From: Bacillota bacterium
GTDB lineage: Bacteria > Bacillota > Negativicutes > Sporomusales > CTSoil-080
Reading direction: 5' to 3'
Assembly: GCA_017889635.1 (NCBI GenBank)
Contig: JAGGAC010000021.1
Coordinates: forward strand, 19,798 to 83,797
DNA length: 64,000 nucleotides
How positions within the stretch are numbered: the stretch's first letter is position 1; each line of letters starts with the position of its first letter. The notes below the pieces were generated by a model. That model ran no database searches. It was not told the origin of the DNA and saw only the letters and a list, made by a program, of their open reading frames with translations. Both the position numbers and the translations under genes were made by a program. Positions 19,687 to 28,099 of this stretch are shown one piece after another.

Positions 19687-20994
19687 CTAGAACCAGAAAG
19701 CGACATAAGCTTGCATAAATGGGTTGTAATCAGTGGAAGATGATCCAGTTCCCTTAAATTTGTCATATTCAAGATTCAGCACCGCATTTTTGGCAATTGC
19801 GAAATCATAGCCAACACCGATACCCTTAACGTCGCCCGCTAATTTGTTAAGCGTCATAGGAAGCGCGGTTGTAGCAGCATGCCAATCAACAGCTTTAGCA
19901 CCAACCTTTGCATATCTCATATACAAATCATTAGAACCAGGTTTGGCCTTATCAGCTTTACCATACTGCAGAGTTGTAAACCAGGCGGTTTTATTAGCAG
20001 ATGAATTTGCAGAATACGTAGAATCAGTATTTTTTGTATATTCGCCAAACACAGTAAATTTCTCTGTAATGTTAGAACTAAAACCTAAATCATAGTTCTT
20101 ATAATGAGCATTATAGCTTGTATTCTTCATAGCCCCTGCATATAAAGTAGTCGACCCGCTAACCGCACCTTGCAGACCAAAAACAACCGCGCTCAAATTA
20201 CCTGTAGTCACCTCATAATTGGCCGCAGCTACAGGACCAGGCATATAGCTATAGTCACCATACGCGACAAAACCACTCAACTTATTACCAAAAGTTAGTT
20301 TAGCGCCATCAAAATAGTCGCCGCCAAACATTAAGCCATTACTTACTTTAACGTTCTGACGGCCAACAGTAAAGTCTGAACCCGCCACAACATTTTTGAA
20401 GATAACATTCAACCTGGCAAACTCCAAATAACCATTACGGGTAGTATCGCCATTATTAGCATCAGAAGTCTGTATGCGCGCTTGCAGCATACCGTCAAAA
20501 AGCATACTATCGTTAATCTTAGCACTCAACATCAAGCGACCATCATTAGTAAACCGCGATGCGCTAGCCGTGCCATTTTTTCTACCTTGCAGCGCATCAT
20601 TCTGTTGGAACCGGACACGATCATAGCCAGCAATTTTGATAGTGCCGGAGTTCTTCTCCAGAGCTGCAACCCGAACTCCAAGGCTGTTCAACTCGGCAGC
20701 AAATTCATTGCCAAGCTTGTCAATTACAGCTTTTTGCTGCGGATCAGCTTTATCCTTTTTAGTAAGAGCGTTGGCTACAATTTGAGCCATTTCGTAGCGG
20801 GTTAACGTTCTGTCGCCCCGGAAATTTTTGTCGTCAACTGCTGTAATAATCCCCTCTTTAGCTAGCTTGCTTACCACAGCATAGGCCCAGTGGTTCGCAG
20901 GAACATCGACGAATTGATCACCAGAAGCAGCCATAACTGTGCTAAAAGTACTAAATACAAAAATTCCAACCAAAACAACAGCTAACTTTTTCAT
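19687..20994 (-). CDS. SLH-domain outer-membrane porin
   Basis: 435 residues. Signal peptide (1-23, cleavage near VMAA-SG), one SLH domain (about 26-75: FVDVPANHWAYAVVSKLAKEGII, FRGDRTLTRYEMAQIVANAL), a short coiled coil (about 80-110) and a beta-barrel from about 115 to the C-terminal VAFWF. This architecture is the hallmark of Negativicutes porins, where the SLH domain binds polyaminated peptidoglycan and the barrel sits in the outer membrane. Strong evidence that the host has two membranes. It follows the MFS gene on the same strand after 183 bases and may assist uptake of the same substrate. Confidence 0.92.
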   Translation of the reverse strand: MKKLAVVLVGIFVFSTFSTVMAASGDQFVDVPANHWAYAVVSKLAKEGIITAVDDKNFRGDRTLTRYEMAQIVANALTKKDKADPQQKAVIDKLGNEFAAELNSLGVRVAALEKNSGTIKIAGYDRVRFQQNDALQGRKNGTASASRFTNDGRLMLSAKINDSMLFDGMLQARIQTSDANNGDTTRNGYLEFARLNVIFKNVVAGSDFTVGRQNVKVSNGLMFGGDYFDGAKLTFGNKLSGFVAYGDYSYMPGPVAAANYEVTTGNLSAVVFGLQGAVSGSTTLYAGAMKNTSYNAHYKNYDLGFSSNITEKFTVFGEYTKNTDSTYSANSSANKTAWFTTLQYGKADKAKPGSNDLYMRYAKVGAKAVDWHAATTALPMTLNKLAGDVKGIGVGYDFAIAKNAVLNLEYDKFKGTGSSSTDYNPFMQAYVAFWF

Positions 20995-21112
20995 CAGTTT
21001 TCCCCCTAATTTTTAATTACTGCACTGAGCCTTAGAAGGGAGCTTGAGTTTACTTGTTGCCTCAATATTTCCCTTATCTAAAACCTTATATCTATCACCC
21101 GTGCCAACTGCC

Positions 21113-21148
21113 TCCGGGAACAAAATAATCCCCCCTCCCGTTCCCGGA
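21113..21148. other. Inverted repeat between MFS carrier and porin genes
   Basis: TCCGGGAAC (21113-21121) and GTTCCCGGA (21140-21148) can form a 9-bp GC-rich stem 30 bases after the MFS stop. No strong T-run follows. It may attenuate read-through from the MFS gene into the porin gene or protect mRNA ends. Confidence 0.35.
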
Positions 21149-21177
21149 AGTATACACAAGCGTCTAGATCCGCTCTT

Positions 21178-22515
21178 TTATTTTCCCCGTACCACTGGTT
21201 CATCTACCGGCTCAACAAGCGTTAAGACAATCAAGAAACATATGATACAACCGCCCGCCAGTGCGGTGAATACCATATCCCAATTGTACTTATCCAAAAT
21301 CATTCCTATAGCCAGAGGGGCACAGAATCCGCCTAACTGACCCAAAGTATTAGTTATCGATGTAGCAATCGGGAATTTTTCTTTTGTCGCCAATCCCATG
21401 GGATAAACCGTAAAGCCAGAGAAACCTAATGAAAGTATCAGTCCGGATACAAAAAGCAAACCACCTAGTAAATATGGATCTTCAGGCGAATATTTCAGTG
21501 AATACATCGCAATAGATGTCGCCAAAGCAGTAACCAGCATCAGCGGTTTACGCCGTTTGCCAAAGACATTATCTGATAACCACCCGCCAATCATGTTCCC
21601 AAGCACAGTCCCAGCAAAGGGGGCTGACGAAGCAAAGGCCATCTTCATAATTGCAAATTTCTTAACCGTAACAAGGTAGGTCGGAATCCAAGTCATCATG
21701 GTGGTAGTAATGGCAACCATAAAGAAGTAGCCCAGTGCACTGCCAACCATATTCCAGGAAAGAAATAACTTAGCATTAGTATCAAGGCGGTCGATTTTTT
21801 TAGCACGAATTATTTTATCCAACCACCAAAGTTTGTACTGTTTTACTTCCACGGTCTTTTGATTATTAACCACAACATCATTAGCAATATATTGAGCTTC
21901 CGCCAGTGAACAAAACGGACTCTTCGACGGTTGATTAGCTACCACAAAGTACCATACCAGACCCAGAATTATACCCGGGACGGCAAATATAAAGAATATC
22001 TCGCGCCAACCCCACTGTTGAATAATAAGCGCGCAAATCAGCGGCACCACCAGCGGGCCAAACTTGGATGAGGCAATAAAAATTCCGGTCGCCAGCCCCT
22101 TTTCTTTAGCAGGGAACCAGTTGTTAATAGTAGTAGGCATTCCGACAGCCATCGGCCCTTCCGTAAGACCTACTGCAAGGCGGCAAGCCTTAAGTTGAAA
22201 AATTGACCCCGCGAAACCTATAAGTCCGGTAAAAACAGAGAGTAAAACCATAAAAATTGAAAATACCCGGCGCACTCCAAGTTTCTCACACAAATATCCG
22301 CCCGGGAGCATCGCCAAAGCGTAACCAAGGAAAAACAAACTTATAAAACCACCGGCCTCAGTATTGGTCATAACAAACTCTTTACGTATATAAGGCAGCG
22401 CAATACCGAGGTTAGCACGGTCAGCAGTAGCAACAGTGTAAATCAAAAAGATTAACCCCAACACAACCCAGCGAAACTTTGTCATCTTTGCCACAGCACC
22501 TGTAGTTTGAGACAT
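21178..22515 (-). CDS. MFS transporter, anion:cation symporter family
   Basis: 445 residues with about twelve membrane helices. Signatures of the ACS family of organic-acid/H+ symporters: TVATADRANLGIALPYIRKEF, NTEAGGFISLFFLGYALAMLPGGYL and NNWFPAKEKGLATGIF. Members carry hexuronates, glucarate, tartrate or similar carboxylates. It has its own sigma-54 promoter and upstream site, shared in type with the CaiB/lyase operon, so it probably imports the organic acid those enzymes degrade. Confidence 0.9.
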   Translation of the reverse strand: MSQTTGAVAKMTKFRWVVLGLIFLIYTVATADRANLGIALPYIRKEFVMTNTEAGGFISLFFLGYALAMLPGGYLCEKLGVRRVFSIFMVLLSVFTGLIGFAGSIFQLKACRLAVGLTEGPMAVGMPTTINNWFPAKEKGLATGIFIASSKFGPLVVPLICALIIQQWGWREIFFIFAVPGIILGLVWYFVVANQPSKSPFCSLAEAQYIANDVVVNNQKTVEVKQYKLWWLDKIIRAKKIDRLDTNAKLFLSWNMVGSALGYFFMVAITTTMMTWIPTYLVTVKKFAIMKMAFASSAPFAGTVLGNMIGGWLSDNVFGKRRKPLMLVTALATSIAMYSLKYSPEDPYLLGGLLFVSGLILSLGFSGFTVYPMGLATKEKFPIATSITNTLGQLGGFCAPLAIGMILDKYNWDMVFTALAGGCIICFLIVLTLVEPVDEPVVRGK

Positions 22516-22751
22516 TCTTTTCCCTCCACTCCTAAATATATTGCAATTAAATCAAACACGTACAAAGATATTTAGTAACCTTAATTTAGATGATTCTGCC
22601 TCATAAAATACCTATCCGTTAAACCAGCTTTTACACTTATCGATAATTGATTATTTGGAATATTTTACCATTTCAGACATATCACTATCCTCCCTCCATT
22701 AAGCCAATTGCTTATTTGCAAAACTAGTATTTTATTTCACTAACTTATAAT

Positions 22752-22767
22752 CGCAATTTTCATGCCA
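22752..22767 (-). promoter_or_regulatory. Sigma-54 (-24/-12) promoter of the MFS gene
   Basis: Minus strand TGGCAT-GAAAA-TTGCG, one base off the consensus in each half. The spacer GAAAA and trailing GA are identical to the promoter before the CaiB operon at 27491-27506. Confidence 0.75.
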
Positions 22768-22821
22768 TGCTATTCTGTTTCCCCAAAGCCTTGCTATTTC
22801 GCAATCTTCCTCCTTACAAAA

Positions 22822-22875
22822 AAACAGGTAGTTTCACAAGCGAAACTTTCATTCCACTTGTGAAACTACCTGTTT
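22822..22875. terminator. 19-bp-stem terminator overlapping a GTTTC-N6-GAAAC activator site
   Basis: Arms 22822-22840 and 22857-22875 are exact reverse complements; on the minus strand a run of T follows, so it ends the activator transcript (stop at 22895). Inside it, GTTTCACAAGCGAAAC (22831-22846) is a palindrome resembling the sites before the CaiB promoter, about 100 bases upstream of the MFS start point. The element seems to serve as both terminator and enhancer. Confidence 0.7.
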
Positions 22876-22894
22876 AAAAATTCTGACCAGTCCA

Positions 22895-24799
22895 CTATTC
22901 TCGTTCCCGCATTTTTTGCATCTTGCGCCACAATGTTGTCTTGCCAATCCCTAACTGCGCCGCAGCCTCGGCAATAGTCGTACTTTTATCTAAAACCTTA
23001 GTTATTAAAGCTTCCTCTTGTGACGCTATCTGTTCACGCAAACTCCCTTGTTCCATTGTTTCGGTATAACTTTGGAAAATAATCGGCGCAATATTTTTCA
23101 ATAGTTCAACCCCATTGTCATCTGCATTCATATCATCTAAGAAAAACGAAAGCCGTTGCGTAAAATTCAATAATTCACGCACATTACCCGGCCAAGAGTA
23201 TTTCATTAGATATGGCATCATATCCTTTATCAACGGGCCAGCAGTCTCCCGCTTGTTTTCAGGCAAAAACTCCTGACAAAGCAAAGGAATATCTTCTTTG
23301 CGCATACTTAGCGACGGAATCTCCAAATATAAAACATTCAAACGATAAAAAAGATCCTCTCTAATTATACCGTTTGACAACATTTTATGCGGCGATACAT
23401 TAGAAGCAGCAACAATCCGAATATCTACCGGAATAATTCTATCGGCGCCAATGCGTAACACCTCACGTTCCTGCAACACCCTCAAAAGTCGCCCTTGCAT
23501 CTCAATTGGCATCGCATTAATTTCATCAAGAAAAATCGTGCCACCATGAGCCAATTCAAATAAGCCAGCCTTACCCTTGCGTTTTGCTCCCGTAAAAGCA
23601 CCTTCCGCATAGCCAAACAACTCGCTCTCTAATAGCGATTGCGGCAACGCGCCGCAGTTAATTGCTACAAATGGACCCGTTGACCTTTTGCTCGCATGAT
23701 GAATCCCTTGTGCAAAAAGTTCCTTTCCTGTACCTGATGGTCCGTAGATGAAAACAGTAAAGTCAGAACCAGCAAACTTTTTTGCTAAATCTTTTTTTTG
23801 CTTAATAATCGCCGACTGTCCCAAGATGTCTGCAAAAGTAAGTTTAGCGCGAAAGTTCTGCTCAACAATTTCTTTACGTATTCTATTTTCTATCTGAACA
23901 ATTCGAGACGCTTCCTGAAATGTTGCGATAGCCCCCACAATCCGATCACCATTATTAATTGGAATGCGATTAGTTACAATTCTTACTTCCCCAACATCTT
24001 GAAACTCATTGACATGCGACTGTCCATCATCAAGCACTTCGTGGATATGGGTGTTTGGAATTACCTTTTTAATCTTTTTCCCAATTACATCCCGGGCTTT
24101 AATTCCAAGAATTCTTTCTGCTGCACAATTGAAAATATCAATTTGCCCCTGCGCATCAACAGCAATAATCCCTTCATAGGAACAATCAAGAATAGCCTGA
24201 AGCCGATTAGCCCGGCGTTTCTCTTCATAGTGTAGATCAGCCAGCTCTTTCGCCCGCAATAGTGCTTCCCGGATTGTGTCACGGCTAGTATGCAAAAATA
24301 CATTAGGAATACCATACTTATTAGCGTAGTTAATCGACTGCCCGCCGCCAACCACACAATAATTACCTTCTTCCGCCAGTTTAGCGATCTGCGTTTCGAG
24401 CTCAGGAAGGCTGGTAATAACAAGTTCGGTAATTGTCACCGACAAAACATCTTCAACTAAATTTAACCCAACCAAAGGCTTAAAAGATGTAATCAGTATA
24501 TTGGAACTATGCTCTTTTGCCTGTTTGCAACATTCAATAATATCAAATAATCCAGTATTTATTGTTACAACCGGACAACTAAGAGCACGCGCCAAATAAA
24601 ATGCCGTCCCACCACGACTAACAATCACATCTGTCGAAGAAGCAGCCAGCTTAGTCTTAAGCTGAGCTGCATCTCCCACCCAGCCGCCAGCCCCCATAAT
24701 TCCTTCGACGATTTCAATATCTATATCCATTTCACCAGCAACAGACTGAGTCAATAATGATATATCACGGTATGGAGAAACAAAAGTTATTTTACTCAT
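22895..24799 (-). CDS. PrpR_N-type sigma-54-dependent transcriptional activator
   Basis: 634 residues, a paralogue of the activator at 15485. PrpR_N sensor domain (about 1-195), PAS domain (about 200-300: LQAILDCSYEGIIAVDAQGQ), AAA+ domain with GPSGTGKE, GAFTGA and FLDEINAMP, and a Fis-type helix-turn-helix (EAAAQLGIGKTTLWRKMQKMR). Between the MFS gene and the CoA-transferase/lyase pair, both of which carry matching sigma-54 promoters and palindromic sites; it is their likely activator. The ligand is unknown and probably a substrate-derived organic acid or CoA-pathway intermediate. Confidence 0.93.
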   Translation of the reverse strand: MSKITFVSPYRDISLLTQSVAGEMDIDIEIVEGIMGAGGWVGDAAQLKTKLAASSTDVIVSRGGTAFYLARALSCPVVTINTGLFDIIECCKQAKEHSSNILITSFKPLVGLNLVEDVLSVTITELVITSLPELETQIAKLAEEGNYCVVGGGQSINYANKYGIPNVFLHTSRDTIREALLRAKELADLHYEEKRRANRLQAILDCSYEGIIAVDAQGQIDIFNCAAERILGIKARDVIGKKIKKVIPNTHIHEVLDDGQSHVNEFQDVGEVRIVTNRIPINNGDRIVGAIATFQEASRIVQIENRIRKEIVEQNFRAKLTFADILGQSAIIKQKKDLAKKFAGSDFTVFIYGPSGTGKELFAQGIHHASKRSTGPFVAINCGALPQSLLESELFGYAEGAFTGAKRKGKAGLFELAHGGTIFLDEINAMPIEMQGRLLRVLQEREVLRIGADRIIPVDIRIVAASNVSPHKMLSNGIIREDLFYRLNVLYLEIPSLSMRKEDIPLLCQEFLPENKRETAGPLIKDMMPYLMKYSWPGNVRELLNFTQRLSFFLDDMNADDNGVELLKNIAPIIFQSYTETMEQGSLREQIASQEEALITKVLDKSTTIAEAAAQLGIGKTTLWRKMQKMRERE

Positions 24800-24992
24800 C
24801 GCAAACCTCCAAGAATGTTAAGGTTATTTTTATAGCTCATCCGTTATATATTCTGTGTTTCAATATGTGAGTATACAAAACTTTGCAACCCAAATGCTTG
24901 CTTACTCTATTTAATCCGCGTTAGTCAGACTTATATTGTTTATTAATATTAGGGTCTTAATTTCATCTAGAGTTTATCATAAATCACTTTAA

Positions 24993-25049
24993 GCAACTAT
25001 ATAAAACTGAAACCCGCAAAATTTGCGGGTTTCAGTTTTATATAGTTGC
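24993..25049. terminator. 57-bp near-perfect palindrome, probable terminator
   Basis: Arms 24993-25020 and 25022-25049 are exact 28-base reverse complements around a single central A. It lies downstream of the lyase gene and the IorA remnant on the minus strand. It is longer than a normal intrinsic terminator. Confidence 0.6.
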
Positions 25050-25260
25050 CATCATCAGCGCAATGTTACAAACTAGCCATTCCCGCTTCGCATAGTCTTT
25101 TACGTTTACATGCTCCATTCCGGCCTCCATAGCCACTTTTCCATTCGGCGCTCATTCTGAACAGATTTCCTTATAACTACTAACTTTTTCTAAGATTTGA
25201 GTACTTGGAGTTCCAGGATAAGCGGATGCAAAAGCTACGCCCTGATGCCGTTATATCCAT
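25050..25260 (-). pseudogene. Remnant of indolepyruvate ferredoxin oxidoreductase alpha subunit (IorA)
   Basis: Minus-strand translation from 25241 reads GVAFASAYPGTPSTQILEKV then SSYKEICSE, an in-frame TGA at 25152-25154 exactly where the family has Trp, then APNGKVAMEAG. This is the N-terminal thiamine-binding YPGTPSTEIL...EWAPNEKVA segment of IorA. The downstream part to about 25055 reads EHVNVKDYAKREW and is less clearly related, so an internal deletion is likely. No start codon or C-terminus. It directly follows the lyase gene on the same strand. Confidence 0.7.
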
Positions 25261-25263
25261 GAC

Positions 25264-26169
25264 TTACTGATTACACGCGCCAACTTTCGCCATACATGTA
25301 TTGATATCTGCTTCTATGCCTTCACCCATTTCCAAAGCTGTTGCTATAACCTGATTTAAGTCGTAACCCGTTTCATAACCCATGGCATGAAGCAGGTTAA
25401 CTAAATCCTCGGTAGGAATATTACCTTTTGCCCGCGGTACAAATGGGCAGCCACCCATACCGCCGAGAGAAGACTCGACACTTCGAATACCTTCTTCTAC
25501 CGCAACAAACGCATTCGTGAGACCCATTCCACGTGAATCATGCAAATGTACGGAGAAAGAATCCAAATCAAACGTTTCTTTCAAAGCCCGTATTACTTTC
25601 CTGGTGTGAGTGGGGCTACTAATACCCGCCGTATCGCCCAGGCCAATGTCTTTTACGCCAAGGTCAAAGGCCGTTTGGCAAAGCATTTTGATACGGCCTA
25701 TCGGTACTTCATCGCCGAAAGGAGAACCAAAGGCACAGGCCAAGCCTAGCGTAAGCTTTACACCCTTAACCTCGCTTGCCATCGCTTTAAAATCTTCCAG
25801 CGATTTTTCAATAGAGCAGCGCGAATTTCTCATATTGTGTTCTTCACTGGCCGATAAAACAAATTGAATACTTTTCGTTCCAGCCTCAAGAGCATCATCT
25901 ACTCCACGCTTGTTCAAAGTAAGAGCCATGAGTTCCACTTCCAGCTTCTTCTCATCTGCATACGCATTGAGCGTTTCTATCAGCTCTTTTGCTCCCGCCA
26001 TCTGTGGCACGCGTTTTGCATTTACGAAAGAGGTTACATCCATTTTTCGCGCACCGTAAGCAATCATTTTTTTAATATATTTCAGTTTTGTTTCCAAAGG
26101 AATAAGAACTTTGTGATTCTGCCAACCATCGCGCGGACAAACTTCGACTACACTCACTTTTTTATCCAT
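25264..26169 (-). CDS. HMG-CoA-lyase-family acyl-CoA lyase
   Basis: 301 residues, a DRE-TIM metallolyase. Matches to hydroxymethylglutaryl-CoA lyase: VEVCPRDGWQN (Arg-Asp at the metal/substrate site), DTAGISSPT, SVHLHDSRGMGLTN with the metal-binding HxHD, and the catalytic Cys loop GGMGGCPFVPRAKGNIPTEDLV. It cleaves a 3-hydroxy-acyl-CoA into acetyl-CoA and a keto product. With a CaiB transferase 17 bases upstream, it probably degrades a CoA-activated C5-C6 branched acid (HMG, citramalate or itaconate-related; inference). GGGAG ribosome site. Confidence 0.85.
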   Translation of the reverse strand: MDKKVSVVEVCPRDGWQNHKVLIPLETKLKYIKKMIAYGARKMDVTSFVNAKRVPQMAGAKELIETLNAYADEKKLEVELMALTLNKRGVDDALEAGTKSIQFVLSASEEHNMRNSRCSIEKSLEDFKAMASEVKGVKLTLGLACAFGSPFGDEVPIGRIKMLCQTAFDLGVKDIGLGDTAGISSPTHTRKVIRALKETFDLDSFSVHLHDSRGMGLTNAFVAVEEGIRSVESSLGGMGGCPFVPRAKGNIPTEDLVNLLHAMGYETGYDLNQVIATALEMGEGIEADINTCMAKVGACNQ

Positions 26170-26186
26170 TATAAAAATCTCCCATA

Positions 26187-27335
26187 TTAGTTAATTGAGC
26201 CATTATCTTTAAATTTCGCAATTTCCGCTTCGCTAAAGCCAATTTCTTTTAATATTTCAGCATTATGTTGTCCTAGATCCGGTGCTGCCATCTTGTATTC
26301 ACAAGGATATTCACTCATTTTGATTGGATTTCCCATCACCGTTAACTCTCCGGCTTCCGGATGCTGTACTTTTACAAACATCTCTCTGGTTTCACGGATA
26401 TTTTTATCTTCATATACTTCTTTGACTGTATAAATCGGGCCAGCCGGCACTTCGACCCCTAAAATAATATCTACACATTCCAAAACAGTTTTATCGCTTG
26501 CCCACTTATTTATAATTGCTTTTAACGGATCCGCATTTTTCTTTCTTGCCTCGGTATTAATATAAAGCGGATCACTAGCCAGTTCCGGCATTCCCATCGC
26601 TGCCGACAAGGCTACAAAATGCTTGTCCGTTCCGCTGGCAATTACAAAGCCGGTTTTTTCCGGTGCTTTACCTTCGTAAACATATTGCATGGCTTTTGCT
26701 TCCAGCCCTGATACGATAGTATCAACAAGCGCTATATCAATCTGTTGCCCCTTGCCGGTTTCCTGGCGTTTAATAATTGATGCCAGTATACCAATAGCCG
26801 CATTCATTCCTGCCATAATATCTCCAATGGCCATTCCAGCACGAGTTGGTTCTTGTCCCGGCCAGCCGGTAATACTCATCGATCCGCCCATCGCCTGGGC
26901 AATCAGGTCATAACCCGGCCGGCTGGAATACTCTCCATATTGACCAAACCCTGAGATTGATGTAAAAATAATCCTTGGATTCAAACTCTTACATACTTCA
27001 TAACTGAAACCTAATTTTCCGATAACACCTGGTTTCATATTTTCAATCAGCACATCAGCCGATTTAATTAATTCAGCAAAGATTTTTTTGCCTTCTTCTG
27101 ATTTTAGATTTAAACTTACACCTCGTTTGTTACGGTTTAAATTTTGGAAATACATGCTCCGCCCTGTTTTCTTTTCTCTCGGCATAGCGTTACGAACAAA
27201 TTCACCTTTTGTCATAAGATTTTCAACTTTTATTACATCTGCTCCCATATCTGCTAAAAACATGCCACAATAAGGACCAGCTAAGAACTGGGTAAAATCT
27301 AAAACTCGAATTCCTTTTAATAAACTATTATTCAT
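26187..27335 (-). CDS. Class III (CaiB/BaiF) CoA-transferase
   Basis: 382 residues. Family III CoA-transferase signatures: LKGIRVLDFTQFLAGPYCGMFLADMGADVIKVE, NRNKRGVSLNLKSEEG, NMKPGVIGKLGFSYE, and GYDLIAQAMGG, whose Asp is the expected catalytic residue. It moves CoA, commonly from succinyl-CoA, to a carboxylic acid. First gene of a two-gene operon with the HMG-CoA-lyase-like enzyme, so transferase then lyase would form a complete activation-cleavage route. It lies under a sigma-54 promoter at 27491-27506. Confidence 0.9.
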   Translation of the reverse strand: MNNSLLKGIRVLDFTQFLAGPYCGMFLADMGADVIKVENLMTKGEFVRNAMPREKKTGRSMYFQNLNRNKRGVSLNLKSEEGKKIFAELIKSADVLIENMKPGVIGKLGFSYEVCKSLNPRIIFTSISGFGQYGEYSSRPGYDLIAQAMGGSMSITGWPGQEPTRAGMAIGDIMAGMNAAIGILASIIKRQETGKGQQIDIALVDTIVSGLEAKAMQYVYEGKAPEKTGFVIASGTDKHFVALSAAMGMPELASDPLYINTEARKKNADPLKAIINKWASDKTVLECVDIILGVEVPAGPIYTVKEVYEDKNIRETREMFVKVQHPEAGELTVMGNPIKMSEYPCEYKMAAPDLGQHNAEILKEIGFSEAEIAKFKDNGSIN

Positions 27336-27490
27336 ACAAATATACCTACTTTCTCCATAGTTATTACAAATTGAACATCAGTTTTTGAACCATTTCTTCT
27401 TGTTTAAAAATTAAATTACTCACCTCCAAGTAATACTAATCTTACATATAGAAAAGTAACACCCAGTACTAATTTCACTTTATTAATACT

Positions 27491-27506
27491 CGCAATTTTC
27501 ATACCA
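27491..27506 (-). promoter_or_regulatory. Sigma-54 (-24/-12) promoter of the CaiB-lyase operon
   Basis: Minus strand TGGTAT-GAAAA-TTGCG. It differs from the MFS promoter at 22752-22767 by one base, suggesting a shared regulon. Confidence 0.7.
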
Positions 27507-27581
27507 ACATCTTTCACGGCAAAAATGCCTTGCTTTTCTTAGTAATTTCGGCTTTGCCGATTTCGATAAATTCAAACGATA

Positions 27582-27615
27582 TTTCACAAATGAAACTTCT
27601 GTTTCATTTGTTGAA
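27582..27615. promoter_or_regulatory. Palindromic upstream activator site for the CaiB-lyase operon
   Basis: TTTCACAAATGAAAC (27582-27596) and GTTTCATTTGTTGAA (27601-27615) form two palindromic half-sites in inverted order, about 120 bases upstream of the predicted start point. The GTTTC...GAAAC pattern recurs before the MFS gene. Probable binding site of the activator encoded at 22895-24799. Confidence 0.65.
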
Positions 27616-27679
27616 TTTTCTGTTATTACTCTTTGAAACAAAATTGGCTTTTTTTTTTGTAAAAATAGTATTATCAAAA

Positions 27680-27720
27680 AAGGGAGTGGGCTAAAACAAA
27701 AAGTTCTAGCCCACTCCCTT
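27680..27720 (-). terminator. Hairpin terminator after the permease fragment
   Basis: 14-base arms AAGGGAGTGGGCTA / TAGCCCACTCCCTT (27680-27693, 27707-27720), 19 bases after the stop of the fragment at 27739; followed by T-rich sequence on the minus strand. Confidence 0.75.
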
Positions 27721-27738
27721 GAATTTTAAAAGCCTGCA

Positions 27739-28041
27739 CTAGCTGACAGCCTCTTTCTCATCAGCTACGCCTAACATCAATAGTATTCCCGAACCAATAA
27801 ATGCAGCGGCTCCGATATCTACTTTGAAAAGCAATATCAATGAAAGAGCACCCGCTATAACACACAATGTTTGTATCTGCTTGGTATTAAACTTCTCCGG
27901 TTTTTTTAATTCTACATCCGTATTTTTTTTAATCTTAAGACCCCCAAGCAAAAAGTACGCTATGACAGCTTCCGATAATATCCCAGACAAAGTTGCAAAC
28001 CATATCGGAAGATAATTAGTTGCCCCTTCTTTGGCGGCCAA
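27739..28041 (-). pseudogene. Truncated organic-acid permease fragment (SLC13/MatC-like)
   Basis: About 100 residues with three hydrophobic segments (LPIWFATLSGILSEAVIAYF, TLCVIAGALSLILLF, IGAAAFIGSGILLMLGV) and a charged cytoplasmic loop. The pattern fits the middle of an ion-transporter-superfamily permease: end of the first half and start of the second. The frame is open upstream (reading YEPQNIVNAIESAG) to a TAG at 28090-28092 that abuts the chemoreceptor stop, so no normal start exists. The open frame recorded here begins at a TTG with no clear ribosome site. Most likely a remnant of a carrier from the neighbouring acid-catabolic cluster. A small membrane protein of unknown role is the alternative. 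Confidence 0.55.
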
Positions 28042-28099
28042 TCCCGCAGATTCTATTGCGTTAACGATATTTTGGGGTTCATAATTATTCTATAAGTAT

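Noticed and set aside
27483..27677. Minus-strand 64-residue frame upstream of the CaiB gene
   Set aside because: It overlaps the sigma-54 promoter and activator palindromes, lacks a ribosome site and has no protein-like motifs.
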